From the NCBI GenBank assembly GCA_963920665.1, contig OY987266.1, positions 439,001-503,000 on the forward strand: a DNA stretch of 64,000 nt. Direction: 5' to 3'. The position numbers and the translations under genes are program-made. This DNA comes from Straminergon stramineum. Its lineage: Eukaryota; Streptophyta; Bryopsida; Hypnales; Calliergonaceae. Shown here in pieces: positions 35,760 to 48,781 of the stretch. Below the pieces are notes generated by a model. It did no database searches, was not told where the DNA came from, and worked only from the letters and a program-made list of their open reading frames with translations. Position 1 is the stretch's first letter. Every line of letters begins with the position of its first letter.

Positions 35760-35870
35760 TCTTTTTCTTTTCTTTTCTTTTCTTTCCTATCCCCCTCCTT
35801 TTTCTTTTTTTCCCTCCCCCTCTTTTTGCCTTTTTCTCTTAGCATAGGTCCCAGTGCCCCCCCCCCCTTA
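35760..35870 (+). repeat. Pyrimidine-rich low-complexity tract
   Basis: CTTTT-type repeats and long C and T runs (TTCTTTTTCTTTTCTTTTCT; nine Cs near 35860). Ser/Phe-rich and Lys/Glu-rich frames across it are not genes. Confidence 0.85.
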
Positions 35871-35967
35871 GTCTTGGATAATGCATTTGCTAAGGGGGAA
35901 GCATCTAATACCATCCACTTAAACAATTCCATAAACTCTTTTGCCAAATCAACATGTGAGACTATTT

Positions 35968-36939
35968 TTAACCCCTCATCACCGGAGGGGACGAAAAGTA
36001 TCCTAACATTGTCTATCAGTCAAATTCAAAGTGCTGTTACTTTTGCATCCAATGGCCAAATTCAATACAATTTGTTGGAAAAGTAGCACATATTAGTCTA
36101 GTTTCATTGGTAAAATTTTCAAATGAATTCAAGATGTACTGAGTTTTTGAGAGCCCTTTGAAGTTCACTAGTTCAATTTGAGTTCACCACATTGCATTCT
36201 CATGGCTGCAACTTTAGGACTTGTAACTTTTTCATAAAATGTTTTTTTTCAATAAATTTTTTGGGTTTTGTTACTATTAAGGTATAGTTATTGTAGTAAA
36301 TTTTCATGTCAAACCAAGTTGTTTTGAATGGTTGGGAGCAATTCGTAGTTCAAAATCCAAACATTTTTGCATTACATTAAACTTCCACGGCTCATAATTT
36401 CTTCATACGCGGTTCGTTTTCAATCATTTTGTTGAAAAAGTTTCACATACTAGTCTAGTTTGTGTGGTTAAAATTTCATATCAATACAAGATGTAATGAG
36501 TGACTACGAAACATTTTAGTAGAGGGAGGTTCAACCATAGATGTGATTTTTTGCTACTTTTTTCACTGTTTTTGACATTTCAAAACAATTTTGCAGACAC
36601 AATGAATCAATTGAATGATTTTTTTCACCAAAGTTTTCATATTTTGGTTTTGAATCACCTTGTAATTTAAAGTTTTTTCATTTCATTAGGTTTAGAAATC
36701 AAATTTCACCTCCAAACATGTTTTTAAGAAAATTTCAGCATCTTTTTTCAACACTAAAACATTATAATCATTCAATCTAAACGGTCAAATGACCCCAAAT
36801 TTGTTCACACCATCTACAACATGCACACTACAAGATTGTATGGTTGAGATTTTCATACTTCACTGAAATTTTGTCTTATAGCACTTGAAAAGCAAGGATG
36901 CTTTTACACATGCTTGGACTTCAGTCGATGAAGGGTTAA
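35968..36939. mobile_element. TTAA-flanked MITE, family C
   Basis: It begins TTAACCCCTCATCACCGGAG and ends, on the minus strand, TTAACCCTTCATCGACTGAA. It is 972 bp, without a transposase frame. It contains an internal direct repeat of about 70 bp (TTGTTGGAAAAGTAGCACAT near 36073 and TTGTTGAAAAAGTTTCACAT near 36431). Its first half is homologous to the arms and right half of the Mutator-like element at 60404-61484. Confidence 0.75.
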
Positions 36940-38598
36940 CACATGAATTGGCTAAGGAAAAGTTGAGAATTTTGGAAAAAAGAAGACTAAAATTTTTCAA
37001 ATATATTTAACGAGACTTTGAATTTTGACTTCTCCTCTATGATATATTCTAAATGATTATCTACATTCATATATAAATTTCAAGCATTTCAAATTGCTTG
37101 CATTTAGATATTTTCAAGATCAATTTATGGTTCAAGTTGGTTTTAGCCACTTCTACCTTAAAAGTCCTGAGGGAGGTGCCCTAAGGTGAATTGGGATAAA
37201 GGTACTAGAACATATATATGACACCACCACCAAATAAGTATGCTTACTATTATGAAACAAGTTTTTTTGGCTATGAATTGAAGGTTGAGAAGAAGCTCTG
37301 CATCGACAAAAGCTACCTTTAGAAGTTTGAATAGCTACATTATTCAAAAAGCAAGTCAATGCAATTAATGGGGATGGAGCCTCTCATAGTGTAGCTACTT
37401 GTTTTTATTGAATGCTATTGGCAAGTAAAAAGGAATTCCAACACACTTTAGCATGCATTATGTAGATCCCATATATATCAATAAGTTATGAAATTGCAAA
37501 ATATTATATGTAGTTGTACTAAAAATTGACATTAGGTTCTCTTATTTTTTCATGTTCTTGTTGTGTCAAGTCTTATACTATGAATATCTAGGTTCTAGAG
37601 TTGTTTCTTGGTCTAAATGTAGATGTCAAAATTTTAGGCACTAATGATTTTGGGTGCCAATACCTTAATTAAAACCAATTGTGACTTATAGTATCATGTA
37701 AGAGCTCTCTTCAAAGAAACATTGCCAAGCAAGTGTCTTGAGGATTTTCTTTCATTTATTTTGGAAAGAACCAAAAACATCTTCATGAGAATGATGAAGT
37801 TATTTGTTGAAAACTTTGTAATTCATTCAAAAGTGTGTGCATTCATCCCCAAAATAACAATACTATGCATCCCAAGATTTTGTAGCTAGTTAGGATTTCA
37901 TCTACCAAAAAAAGATCATTGTGCAATATTTCGAGGAAACATCTTTTAATTTGCATCCTAGTACATTTTGCTCAAATTTAAAATCTTGTGTCATCCTTCA
38001 TGCTTGTGTTGCACTAGAAATCATGTGGACTAATAGTCAAGGAATTGGTAAAATGTGTTTGTTGCAAAACATAGTAATGAAGTTCTTTACAGAACTTGAG
38101 TTTGTAACATTCACATTTGAACATCAAGATCTAAGATCATCATCAAGCGGCACTTACTAGACAACAAACTCATTATATATCTAACCTTATATTAAATTTC
38201 ATAGTCTTATTGGGCGATCCAAAAGGTCCAATGCAAAGACTTAAATGGAAAACTTAAATGCACAATGCAGTCAAACTCTCTCCTTCATCAGCAAGTCCTC
38301 AGTGGTGCCATACTATTTATGCATGTGGTATAGTGTTTTCTTGGTGAAACTCGAAGCCTTTTTGTTGTCATCTTATCACTAGGAATTTTTAGAAGGATGT
38401 ACAACCAGAGAGAAAACGCAGACATTGCTGGTAAAATATGGCCAATCAATAAAAATGGTACACTACAGTAGTGAGTTGTAGTTGCAATTGGTCATTTTAT
38501 AGAGGCTTACTACACTTGAGCAATTAAGGATGGAGTATTGTACAAAAGAAAGGTGTTGTGTATCAAGGTGTTTTTTTGAAGACGATGATTTAAACCTC
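36940..38598. other. Intergenic, AT-rich, no gene seen
   Basis: Anonymous sequence. Short frames at 37153-37359 (minus) and 37921-38160 (plus) have no recognisable domain, splice context or start context. Confidence 0.55.
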
Positions 38599-39006
38599 AG
38601 TAAGGGAGGCAACCCATTTTTGATCACTGTCCCATTCTGGCACCGTAGGGTGGAGTATTTTCAATCAGGAGGTGATTAATATGATTAATTCTAGCACACT
38701 TCCTGGTAAAGTTGTGGCCCCATTATGATTGGCTATAAGACTCTCAATATTGCAACCAACCCTTGTTGGATTTTGCAACCAGCCCTTAGTCAGAAATAGG
38801 AAGGTCTATATGACCAATATGGGTGGAACAAAATCTTCAGCTGAAAAATTTATAGTAATTTTGTTTCGAGAAATAAAAATCTGAAAAATTATAGAAACCT
38901 TGTGAACTCTATTTCTACAAATGGGAAAATTTCTCCACTATTGAAACCTCCCTTGCAGATATGAGTATCTGCTTATGTGGTCAGAAATGGGTTGCCTCCC
39001 TTACTA
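38599..39006. mobile_element. GGAGGCAACCC-family MITE, copy 3 (inverted)
   Basis: The left end AGTAAGGGAGGCAACCCATT and the right end (minus strand) AGTAAGGGAGGCAACCCATT are nearly identical, giving the best-preserved terminal repeat of the family. The body of about 408 bp is in opposite orientation to copies 1, 2 and 4 (ACTCTCAATATTGCAACCAA here against TTGGTTGCAATATTGAGAGT there). Confidence 0.75.
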
Positions 39007-41655
39007 GATTTGTATTAGAACCAACTATAATTTGTCTTTGGACTTTATCTACAAATTTATGGTCCTCGTCATGCTAATTAATGATACTCTAACTAGTGAT
39101 AGAATAGAAGAATGACCAGTTCAAGAATTCAACGATTACTTTAGAAAAAATTCGATTCTTGGAAAGATCCAATTATTTTCAATAAATTCATTTATGAAAT
39201 GAATTTAGAATATAGCCAAGTTCCATTTCTTTAGTATTATACAATTATAAGTATTAAAAGTAGACCTTAAGGTACGTTCCTACTTGGCCTTACGATGGCA
39301 ATAAATCAATTATAAATCATCATGTGTTCCCACCAGAGTGCTCCACTATCTCTCGAACCTACTTGGTAGCTGAGGTGGCATCGATGTGAGAACACTCCTA
39401 CAAGGCTATATTTGTTATATTGAGACCTTTCATAGTCTCAATTTTATCCTCGACTTGAGGATAAACCGTTTTATCTCTTTACTAGTATTTTTTTATGAAT
39501 AGGTAACAACACCAACTTTTAGAATTTCATTATAGGATCACTATTTGAGCATTATTTATTTTTGATTTCAATTCCTAATTTTTTAAATGAATTTTCCAAT
39601 AATTAGCATTCTGTCTCAAAATCTACGAAAAGTCTCAATATAACGAATATGGCGTTCTATGACCATTTAACACCTTTGTGTCATTGGCCCACCACATCAA
39701 TAGTAGTTCGTAAAAACAACTTAAAAATCTTCCAGAAATGAAGATTTCATCAACTGACAGCTGTTCTTACCTATACGCCGGGTCAAAGGCTCATTACATA
39801 AGAAAATTGGCAACTCATAGCCGAAATTCGCGGGGGCCCAAGTAGGAAAAGTCAAAGAGATCCATTATATTCCAACTCTCACCTCCTAAAGATTTATAAG
39901 GCTCTAATGAAGTAAGAGTGGAAGAATGTGTATGTAATCTGTTTATACAAGTGGGGTGATGGGAAGTAAAACAATTAATGTGGGATATGTAAATTAGGAT
40001 TAGTAGATGCTCAATGGCTCATACCTAATTAAGTCAAATGCAGAAATTGTGTTCAATGTAGAACTTCAGACCTCGTTTAGGCATAGTAGAATAACTTTTT
40101 TCAAGAAACTTTGAACTAAGAAAAGTTGAGAAATCAAGTTAAATTTCATCTCCAAAAATCCGTTTGAGATTCCGATCCTCCAATAAAAAGTTAGAGACAA
40201 AATTCAAAGAGGGGTTGGAAGAAACATTTTCTTTGACTTTGTGCAACAAGAAGTGAAATACTTTTCATTATTTCATCCACAAAGTGCACTTCTTCAAAAT
40301 CTTTAATCCTAGAAAGAGGAGACTTATGAACAAAGTACTTTGTCAAAAATGATCTAATATGCAATGAATATTACAATAGTGTAGCGTGAATAACAACATT
40401 GAAGAGAAACAAGTTCTCATCAACACATATCATGTGTGTAGCTTGACTTCCCCTTGAACCAGCTTTGTAGATTGACTGAAGTAAGTAGATCCACTATTGA
40501 GATTGGAGTTCAATTTAAAGCTCTATTTTTAGATCAAATTCAATTTTGTTGTATTCTAATGTAGTTTTTATTGCATTGAGAGTACAATTGGGACTCAAAG
40601 TTTTAGAGTTGGATTAGATAGTCACCATTTCATGAATTCAATGAGCACATTGTACATGACTAAAGGCTCATTCTTTGTGTCATTCTACCAAGTGTGTTTT
40701 TGGATTTCCATTGGAACCATGTAAAGAAGTAAGAGACACAATAGAATTCCCAAAGACAATAATAGTCCCTCTTTCTAGCCCACAATGGGAAGCTATATGT
40801 TTTTACTTGGACCACCCTATAATGAATCATTTTTTGAAAAAAAATGAATTGATTAAAATGCACGTGAAATTAATCCTAATTTTTCGTTCTACATGCATAC
40901 AAAAAATGTGAATTAAATAACTATATCTATGTACAATGACCAAACAATCCACAATAGGCTTCTTGCTTCAATTTGAATAATTTAAAAACAAAAATTGTAT
41001 TCTCTCTTTCACTACACTAATAATTGTATTCATTGTCACCATGACAAATAGATTTTAAAATGATATAAATTTCTCCTTTTGACAAATACTTCTACCAACT
41101 ATGTTTATAGGAATTTTTCTCTTTGAATTGTATTGATATCTACATTCTTGGTAAAAATATTCATCTTTTGTAAAAAATTACAACCTTCCATAAATAGCTA
41201 GATATGGATGACACTAAATATTTTTTTAGTGTAGCATGGTCCCAATGTGGAAATGAAAAAAATGGTTCAAATATATTACAAAATCAATTCATAGTAAGCT
41301 TACGGTAAGTTAATGGCATCCAACACATTTGGGGTGTCCCAAATGTGTGTTTTTCCTCATCATGGAATGCAACTAGAACCTAGATACCCTATATGCACCA
41401 CTAACCCAAGACTGTCATCACTTAGTGTACATCTTCAAAATCAATGTACCTATGTGGAAGAACAATTTTATAACCTCTATCAAAAAAAAGATTTGTCCTA
41501 TCATGACTTTTGCATACAATATTCAAATGCTGCATTCTTTGGTGTGTTGGAAGCTCCTTTCACTTGCCAAGAAGAAAATACAAAAATTTGACTCTTCTAA
41601 TAATAATAGTAATTACGTAGAATAGCAAGAAGTGGCGGTCAAGGAGATACCTACT
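39007..41655. other. Intergenic, no gene seen
   Basis: Anonymous sequence. 41380-41600 is related to the dispersed repeat at 19100-19330 (shared GTACATCTTCAAAATCAAT and TTTCACTTGCCAA). No gene was supported. Confidence 0.5.
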
Positions 41656-42298
41656 TTAATCCTTCAAAAGCTTGAGGTACCGAATTCTCTTGTCAACAAA
41701 ACTTTGAAGTTAAATTAAAACTAACCAAGTTCCTATTTTTAGTATTTTTTATTTTGAAATTATTTTGGAAGTTTAGATTTAGCATCAAAAATCAAATTAT
41801 GAAAATGAATCATTATGAATTTTCTATTCAAGATTTTGTGCAAGGGTGTCCATTGCAAATCTTGATTTTCTAGTATCAAGGGCTCTCAAAGACACTATAT
41901 CTTACAAAAGAAATCACATGAAAAAATCATTTAAGAAAAATAAAAGAACAAATTTGAGAAGTTGTAAATTCATTGGAGTTATGCATGTTCTACCCTTTAA
42001 CCTTCATATTGTTTAAGTGACAATTTTTTTAGATTTGACATGTAAAAAGAGGATTAAAAGACTTCAAATTGGTTTCATGTATAGTTTGAACACCTTCATG
42101 ATCAAACATTACAATCTTTCAATTCATAAGTGATATTGTTAACTTTTCTTTTCCCATTTGGAACTTAACATGTTAGGTTTGAATTTGTATGGTTACAATT
42201 TTAAAAAATTGATAGAATTTATCAAAATGTTGTCTTTTAGTTCAATTTAGAGCAAGTTTCAAGAAGCTCAAACAAGGCCTTGGGCATTGAGGGGTTAA
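41656..42298. mobile_element. TTAA-flanked MITE, family B copy 1
   Basis: The left end is eroded (TTAATCCTTCAAAAGCTTGA). The right end on the minus strand is TTAACCCCTCAATGCCCAAG. At 643 bp it matches the copy at 61629-62276 in length and interior (AAAACTTTGAAGTTAA, GATTTTGTGCAAGGRTG, CATTATAATCTTTCAAT). It is non-autonomous. Confidence 0.75.
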
Positions 42299-43765
42299 TA
42301 TGCAATGAAACTTTAGGGGTTTGTCCCAACCCCTTTTTGAATTTTGTCCCAAACTTTTGTTTGGAGGCTTAGAATCTCAAAAGAAAAAGTTATTCTACTA
42401 TGCCTACGTGAGGTTTGAAGTTCTACATTGCACACAATTCCTGCGTTTTGACAATGAGTGGTCAAGCTCTCATCTTCCAATTGTCCCATATCCTTTGAAG
42501 ATTCATGATGGATAATGAATTTCATTATAAAAACAATCTCTCCACCCCTTGATTGGAGCACATGTTTTGACATTGAATTATAGTAAACTCTTTCCTAATA
42601 TTTGGATGCCCACTACAATTCCTTGTCTATAGATTTGGAATGGTGATATGTTTATTTTTAAAATCATTCAAAGTTTGAGATTTAGACTCTTTTTGACCAT
42701 CGGATCAAAATCCATAATTGGCTATGTGGTGGTACGTGAGGTCCTTCACGATAAGTACCAAGCATGTGGGAACTATGCCTCAGTAAGAAACTATCACTAC
42801 AATTCCGAACCTGAACTACTAGAAAAAAAAACTATTTTTTTTTAATGATGAAGTTTTATCTTTAAGCTCATGGTGTTTGCAAACGCCAGGTGGGAACAAC
42901 CCTTTAGAGTTTCTAGTATCTACAATATACCAGACCTTTGAGTTCGTTAGGCCTAGTATTTTTTTCTTTTGTTTGTAGTCATTGAGCTGGTTTAGGGTTG
43001 TTGCACGAATTGTATTGATTTGTTTTGTTTCAAAATGTCCTATTTCAGTGAATATTATGACTTCTAGAATATTTTTTAAATAGAATAAAAAGTAGATAAT
43101 TTGTAAAGCATCAAAATTAATATGATTATAAAATTTTAGGCCAAGAAAAATTTACCTCAAAAAGTTATGCACAAAAAGAGAGCAAAGGAAAATACCAAGA
43201 AAATGGATATTCAGATGTTTTATTATTATAATATAGTAAATGAAATAAAATTAAAGTTGAACATATTTCTTAACCTAATGGTACTCCTTCTCAACCATTT
43301 GCATTTTTTGGGAAAAAGTTGTGTTTTCTATAATTGCCCAAAAGTAATGCACTATGAGCACATGTAGAAGGTGAACACTTTTCATATTTTTAGAAAATCT
43401 CTTCATGGGCTTGTGAAATTGAAAATTATAGGCGCCTTTGAAGTAAAATTGTTGCACCATTGGCATTCTCGGAATTTCCCACAAATTTGCACACCACATT
43501 CAAGAGCAACCTCCATTTCCACAATGCAATGAATGCAAGAGATTTTCAATGCACCTCTAGGATTTTCATAGCACCAAGGAATTGGGGGAAAGTGAACGAT
43601 TGCAAGGAAGTGATATGGTGGCACTTCCAAAATATTGAAAGATGTGGTGTTATAATGATTATGAAGAGGATCCTTCACAATTTGAATGGCAACCATTAAT
43701 GCTAAATACAAAAACTAAGTATAGACATTAATGAGAATATACAAAGACAAGTTGTATGAATGTTG
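42299..43765. other. Intergenic, no gene seen
   Basis: Anonymous AT-rich DNA. Small frames on both strands have no family resemblance. Confidence 0.55.
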
Positions 43766-43976
43766 TTAACCCCTAAACGACACAGTTGACGTTTTTTGTC
43801 CAATGAACAACAAGGAATTCTCCTCTGTAAGATAGAATTACAATTATTCATTCAAGGAATTAGGGGTGAAAAGGGGAGATCTTCTTTAGTAGTTTGACTA
43901 CCAATGAGTACTTTTGATTTTTTTAAAGTTTCAAAATGGTTGATTTCCAGTCACCATCCCAACGTTCAAGGGTTAA
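43766..43976. mobile_element. TTAA-flanked MITE, family D copy 1
   Basis: A 211-bp element starts TTAACCCCTAAACGACACAG and ends, on the minus strand, TTAACCCTTGAACGTTGGGA. It shares its interior (TGTCCAATGAACAACAAGGA, TTTGACTACCAATGAGTA) with the copy at 50948. Confidence 0.7.
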
Positions 43977-44499
43977 ACTACAATACATGGAAGAGAGTAG
44001 CCAAACTATAGTCCTTGCGAAATCTACAACAGGAATGTGGCCGCCAAAACTAGGAATCTAAGGCATAGGTCGCTCATTGGCTACTGGATGAAATAAAAGT
44101 TGTGGATGTATACTAGTGACAGAGTGGATGAAAAAACACTTCTTCCACTTCTGAATCTACAAGCTGTGCAATTTGGTTCAAATTTTGATTCTGAAGGACA
44201 TTTCTGCAATGTACATTTAGCACTTGATTTTTTTGGTGGAAATGTGGAGTAATTTAACTAGTTTAGTGATCACTGCCTAAGGCAAAAGTTCCTCAGTCTT
44301 GACCAACCTTTTGGGAAATCACCTATAGATAGTCTACTAATACATAACAATTTCCAATTTAACGAACTTTAGTTTTAGAGCAACAAAATTGAACCTAAAA
44401 ACGTATTATGAGGCTATGAAATTTTAATAGAACACATTGTCCAATTCAACAAATATTTCAAATTCAAGGGCATGAAGATGTAAAAATGGTCTATATTGC
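43977..44499. other. Short intergenic stretch left of the copia element
   Basis: No gene or repeat was identified. It ends with the target-site copy ATTGC at 44495-44499. Confidence 0.6.
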
Positions 44500-44744
44500 T
44501 ATTGAGTTTTGAATGGAGAAAGGCTTTACTTAGATGGTAGAAGATACCAAGGCCCATGTGTGGGCTGAACATAAGCTAAAAGCCTTTCACTAGTTATCCA
44601 CAAGCCATGTGGGATAACTAGCAACCTTGGGCTGCCTTTGACTACAAGCAACACCCAATAGACTCTAAGTCTAACTAAGAGTCTAATACTACTCCTAGGG
44701 CTGAATGTACACTATCTACACGATTATGTACATGATCTTCAACA
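44500..44744 (-). repeat. 3' LTR of the copia element
   Basis: On the minus strand it runs TGTTGAAGATCATG ... CAAAACTCAATA, that is TG...TA rather than TG...CA. It differs from the 5' LTR by two transitions. The purine tract lies immediately inside it. Confidence 0.93.
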
Positions 44745-47700
44745 CTCCCACTTTGAGAGTGGTCAAAGGCACGAAGGCCCATCTTCTCAATCAAGGTAAG
44801 GTGTTGGGGCTTTCCAAGAGCCTTGGTCAGCACATCAGCAACCATAGCTTGAGTAGGCACATACTTGAGCTCAATCACCTCAACCTCCACTCTTTCACGA
44901 ATGAAATGGTGTTGCACATCAATGTGCTTGGTCCTTGAGTGGTGAGTGGGATTCTTGGCCAAAGCAATGGTACCTTGGTTGTCACACAAAATTTGTGTGC
45001 TCCCCCCTTGCACAAGGCCAACATCAGCCAAGAGCTGCCTTAGCCAAATGGCCTCCTTGGTGCAATGGCTCATGGCCATGTACTCCACTTCCGTTGTAGA
45101 AAGAGCTATGGTGGGCTACCTCTTGGAATTCCATGAAATGGCACCCACTCCAAGCATAAACACATAGCCGGTGGTGGATCTCCTATCCCCCTCATCACCC
45201 GCCCAATCCGCATTACAATACCCATGCAAACTCACTTCAGCACCTCCTAGTTGCAACTCCAAGCCAAGTGTGCCTTGAAGGTACCTCATCACCCTCTTGA
45301 CCGCAGCCCAATGCTTAGGGCCATACTTGGACATGTGTTGGCTCACAACACTCACCGGGAAGGCCAAATCAGGCCTTGTAGCCACCATGGCATACATCAA
45401 ACAACCAATCGCTGCCTTGTAAGGCACACCTTGCATTTCAGCCTTCACCTCCTCAAAATCAGCATCCGTGAGCTTGGGCAACTTCTCATGAGTGTCAAGG
45501 GGTGTACCTATGGCTTTGCACTCCTCCATGTTGAACCTCTTCAAGATCTCCTCAAGGTACTTGTGTTGGCTCATAGTGATGGTGCGGGCAGCCCTATCCC
45601 TCTTGAACTCCACTCCAAGGCAATACCTCAACTCTCCAAGATCCGTCATCTTATACTCCTTGTGAAGCATAGCCTTCACTTCAAGCATCTTGGTCATGTC
45701 ACTTGCAAGGAGGATCAGATCATCCACATAGAGGATCACAATCACCAAATGCTCACTACTTTGCATGGTGTACAAAGAGTGATCAGCATTTCCTCTTTGG
45801 AAGCCCTTCCTTGCAAACATGCCATCAATATCCCTATACCACGCCCTCCCGGATTGCTTCAGCCCGGGGAGGGCCTTCTTCAACTTGCATTTGAGATGCT
45901 CTTGCCCCTCTTGCACAAAGCCTTGGGGCTGATCCATGTAGATGACCTCCTCAAGCTTGGGGTTGAGAAAAGCCGTCTTGACGTCCATTTGGTGCATCTC
46001 CAAGTCCATGGCTGCCCCTAGAGCCACAATGCACCTAATGGTGCTAAACTTAGCAACGGGGGCAAATGTCTCATTGAAATCCACCCCCTCCACTTGGGAG
46101 AACCCCTTGGCAACCAGCCTTGCCTTGTACCTCACAATCTTCTCCAAAGCATCCCTCTTGGTAGAGAAAACCCACTTGCAACCCACACTTGACCTCTTGG
46201 GAGGGAGGGCAGCAAGTTCCCATGTGCCCTTGGCAATGAGGGCCTTGTACTCCTCTTGCATGGCCGCCTCCCACTTGCTTGCATCCTCACAACGCAACAC
46301 CTCTCCAAGTGTGGATGGATCTCCAAGGAAAGCCACATTGGCTTGTTCTTCTTGTTGTGGGGGAAGAATGTGATTCAGCCACCAATCTCCAAGCGGCTTG
46401 CGGGTCCTTGTTGGATAACGAGGCTCCTCTTGCTCTTCCAAGGGCTGATCATGCTCTTGCACCTTGGGTGAAGTGCTTGGAGAAGGGGCAGCTGGTCTCT
46501 TCACCTTGGGTGTGGCCACCTTCTTCTTGGGCTCCACCAAGTCTTCATCTTCCTCCTCTTCATCTCCTTCCTCTTCCATGTCCACTCTTGGAGTTGTGCC
46601 CACCATTTGGGCTGGTCCTCCACTACTCCCACTTGGGCTCATCTCCAAGAGCTTGGGATCAGCTCCTTCCTCCTCCAAGAAGGTCACATCACGACACTTG
46701 ATGATGGCCTTGGTCTCCACACACATCAGCCTATAAGCCTTGGTTCCCTCACAATAGCCAAGGAAAAGACACTTGGTGCCCTTGGCATCCAACTTGGTCC
46801 TCTTGGCACTTGGCACCAAGGAATAGGCAATGCACCCAAAGGTGTGCATGTGGGACACATGAGGTCTGATTCCACTCCAAGCTTCTTGGGGTGTCTTGCT
46901 TGTCAAAGCTTGTGTGGGGCACTGGTTCCTTGTATACACCGCATTGGACACGGCCTCCCCCCAAAGCTCATACTTTAGCCCTTGGCCATGAATCATGGAC
47001 CTAGCCATCTCCACAATGGTTCGATTTGCACACTCCGCTACGCCGTTTTGTTGAGGAGAATAAGGTGCTGATGTGTGGTGCTCAATGCCATGAGCCTTCA
47101 AGAAGGCCTCAAAGGCCTTGGACACATACTCTCCTCCATTATCCGATCGCAGCACCTTCACCTTGCATTCAGATTGGGCCTCCACAAGGGCCTTCCAAGT
47201 CTCAAAACGCCCAAACACCTCACTCTTGCACTTCAGCATGTACACCCAAATCTTGCGTGAGAAATCATCAATGAAAGTCACAAAATACCTTGCTCCTCCT
47301 ATGGATGTGGTCTTCATTGGCCCACACACATTTGAATGCACAAGCTCCAAGGGCTTACTGGCCCTTGTGGCCCCATCCTTGGGGAAGGGCTGCCTTGCTT
47401 GTTTCCCCTCAATGCACCCCTTGCACACCATAGAACTCCAATCATGCTTGCAAGAAGAGAGGTTCAGCCCCTTCACAATGTGTTGGAGGCTCTTCATGCT
47501 CTTCACATTCAAGTGCCCAAGCCTCCTATGCCAAAGCCCCACAAGGTCTTCATGAGCTGATCTTTGGGCCACACAAGCCGTGGAAGTGCCATTCACCTTG
47601 GTGAAGTGAAGGTGGTACAAGTTGCCCTCACGGGGGGCTGATGCAATCAAAACACCACTAGGAGACCTCACCACACACCCCACCATGTTGAAATGCACCT

Positions 47701-48781
47701 TCAAACCTCCCAAAGACAATTGGCTCACGGAAATCAGATTTGCATGCAACTTGGGGACATGGAGGGCCTTTTGGATCTGAATCCTCTTGGTCTTCCCCTC
47801 CACTTGCACCTCCACAAGGATCTCCCCCATGCCAAGGGCCTCCACCATGCCATTGTCTCCCAAATGAATCCTCTTCCCCACAATGGGCTGATAGGTGTGG
47901 AAGGCATCTCTATGGCTGGTCATGTGTTGAGTGGCCCCCGAATCCACAATCCAAGTGAACATGTTGGCCTTCTCCCCTCCTCCATAGGTGGCAAAGGCAA
48001 AGTCCTCTTCATCCTCCACTTGGCAAGCTTGGTGTGCACTCCCCTTGTCTTTGGCTTGGCTGCCCTTGCAATGCTTAGCAATGTGGCCTGATTTGCCACA
48101 ATTGAAGCACGTCCTTGTCTCCTTGAACGCCTAGGTGTTGCCTCCCTTGCCATGTCTTGACACAAGGGCTGATCCCTCCCCTTGGGCCTCATTTTCCTTC
48201 CGCTTGGTCATCTCATGCATCAAGCGTGCCGTCACAAACTCCATGGTCAGCTCCTTGGTGGGTCTTGTCTCCAAGGCAGTGATGAGGTACTCATAGGAGG
48301 GTGGCAAACTCTCCAACAAGGTCATCACCACATCTCCATCCGTGACGGGGGCCTCCAAGCAAGCAAGCTGATCCGCAAGGGCCTTGATCTTGTTGACATG
48401 ATCCAAGATGTCATCCTCCTCTTGCATCTTCATGGTGAAGAACTTCCGCCTAAGGAAGAGGATGTTGGAGAGGCTCTTGGTCTCATGGATGTTGCAAAGG
48501 GTGGTCCATGCTTGGGCTGGTCCTTTGCAATGGCGGATGTGAGCAATTTGCCAGTCCACAAGGTTGATGGCAATGAGAGCAAAGGCCTTCTTCTCCTTCC
48601 TCTCAAACACCTTCTTGGTCTTCAAATCAGCATCTTCACTTGGAGGCTCCTCACTCCCATCCACCACCTCCCACAAATCCTTCTCCGCAAGAATCATCTC
48701 CATCTTGAACTTCCACATCCCAAAATTCTCCCCATTGAACTTGTCAATGATCCGGACGCCCTCTCCTCTACTTGAGGCCAT
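44675..48781 (-). pseudogene. copia gag-pol, one frame of 1369 codons broken by two TAG codons
   Basis: The frame opens MASSRGEGVRIIDKFNGENF, a copia gag. An amber codon at 48131-48133 separates it from the zinc knuckle (CFNCGKSGHIAKHC). Then come protease (WIVDSGATQHMTSH), the integrase HHCC (LWHRRLGHLNVKSMKSLQHI ... CKGC) and DDE core (FVTFIDDFSRKIW, LRSDNGGEYVS, APYSPQQNGVAE), reverse transcriptase (KARLVAKGFSQVEGVDFNET, ILYVDDLILLASD) and RNase H (NADWAGDEGDRRSTTGYVF). A second amber at 45116-45118 lies in the RNase H motif, where copia proteins have SKRQPTIAL. Both stops are in the same frame as everything else and there is no frameshift. The integrase motif NGVAERxNRT has Cys in place of Arg. 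Confidence 0.93.

Larger units (their letters stand above)
32137..35967. other. Intergenic, AT-rich, no gene seen
   Basis: Holds a fragment of a dispersed repeat (32555-32620, related to 19100-19145 inverted), a GTT microsatellite near 34632-34649 and the (TA)n tract. The frames present are short, low-complexity or lack protein-like composition. Confidence 0.55.

Noticed and set aside
35735..36086. Lys/Glu-rich and Phe/Ser-rich frames on the two strands
   Set aside because: Low-complexity pyrimidine tract followed by the family C element.
45251..46021. 256-codon frame on the plus strand
   Set aside because: Antisense shadow of the copia reverse transcriptase; same for the other plus-strand frames between 45.2 and 48.9 kb.
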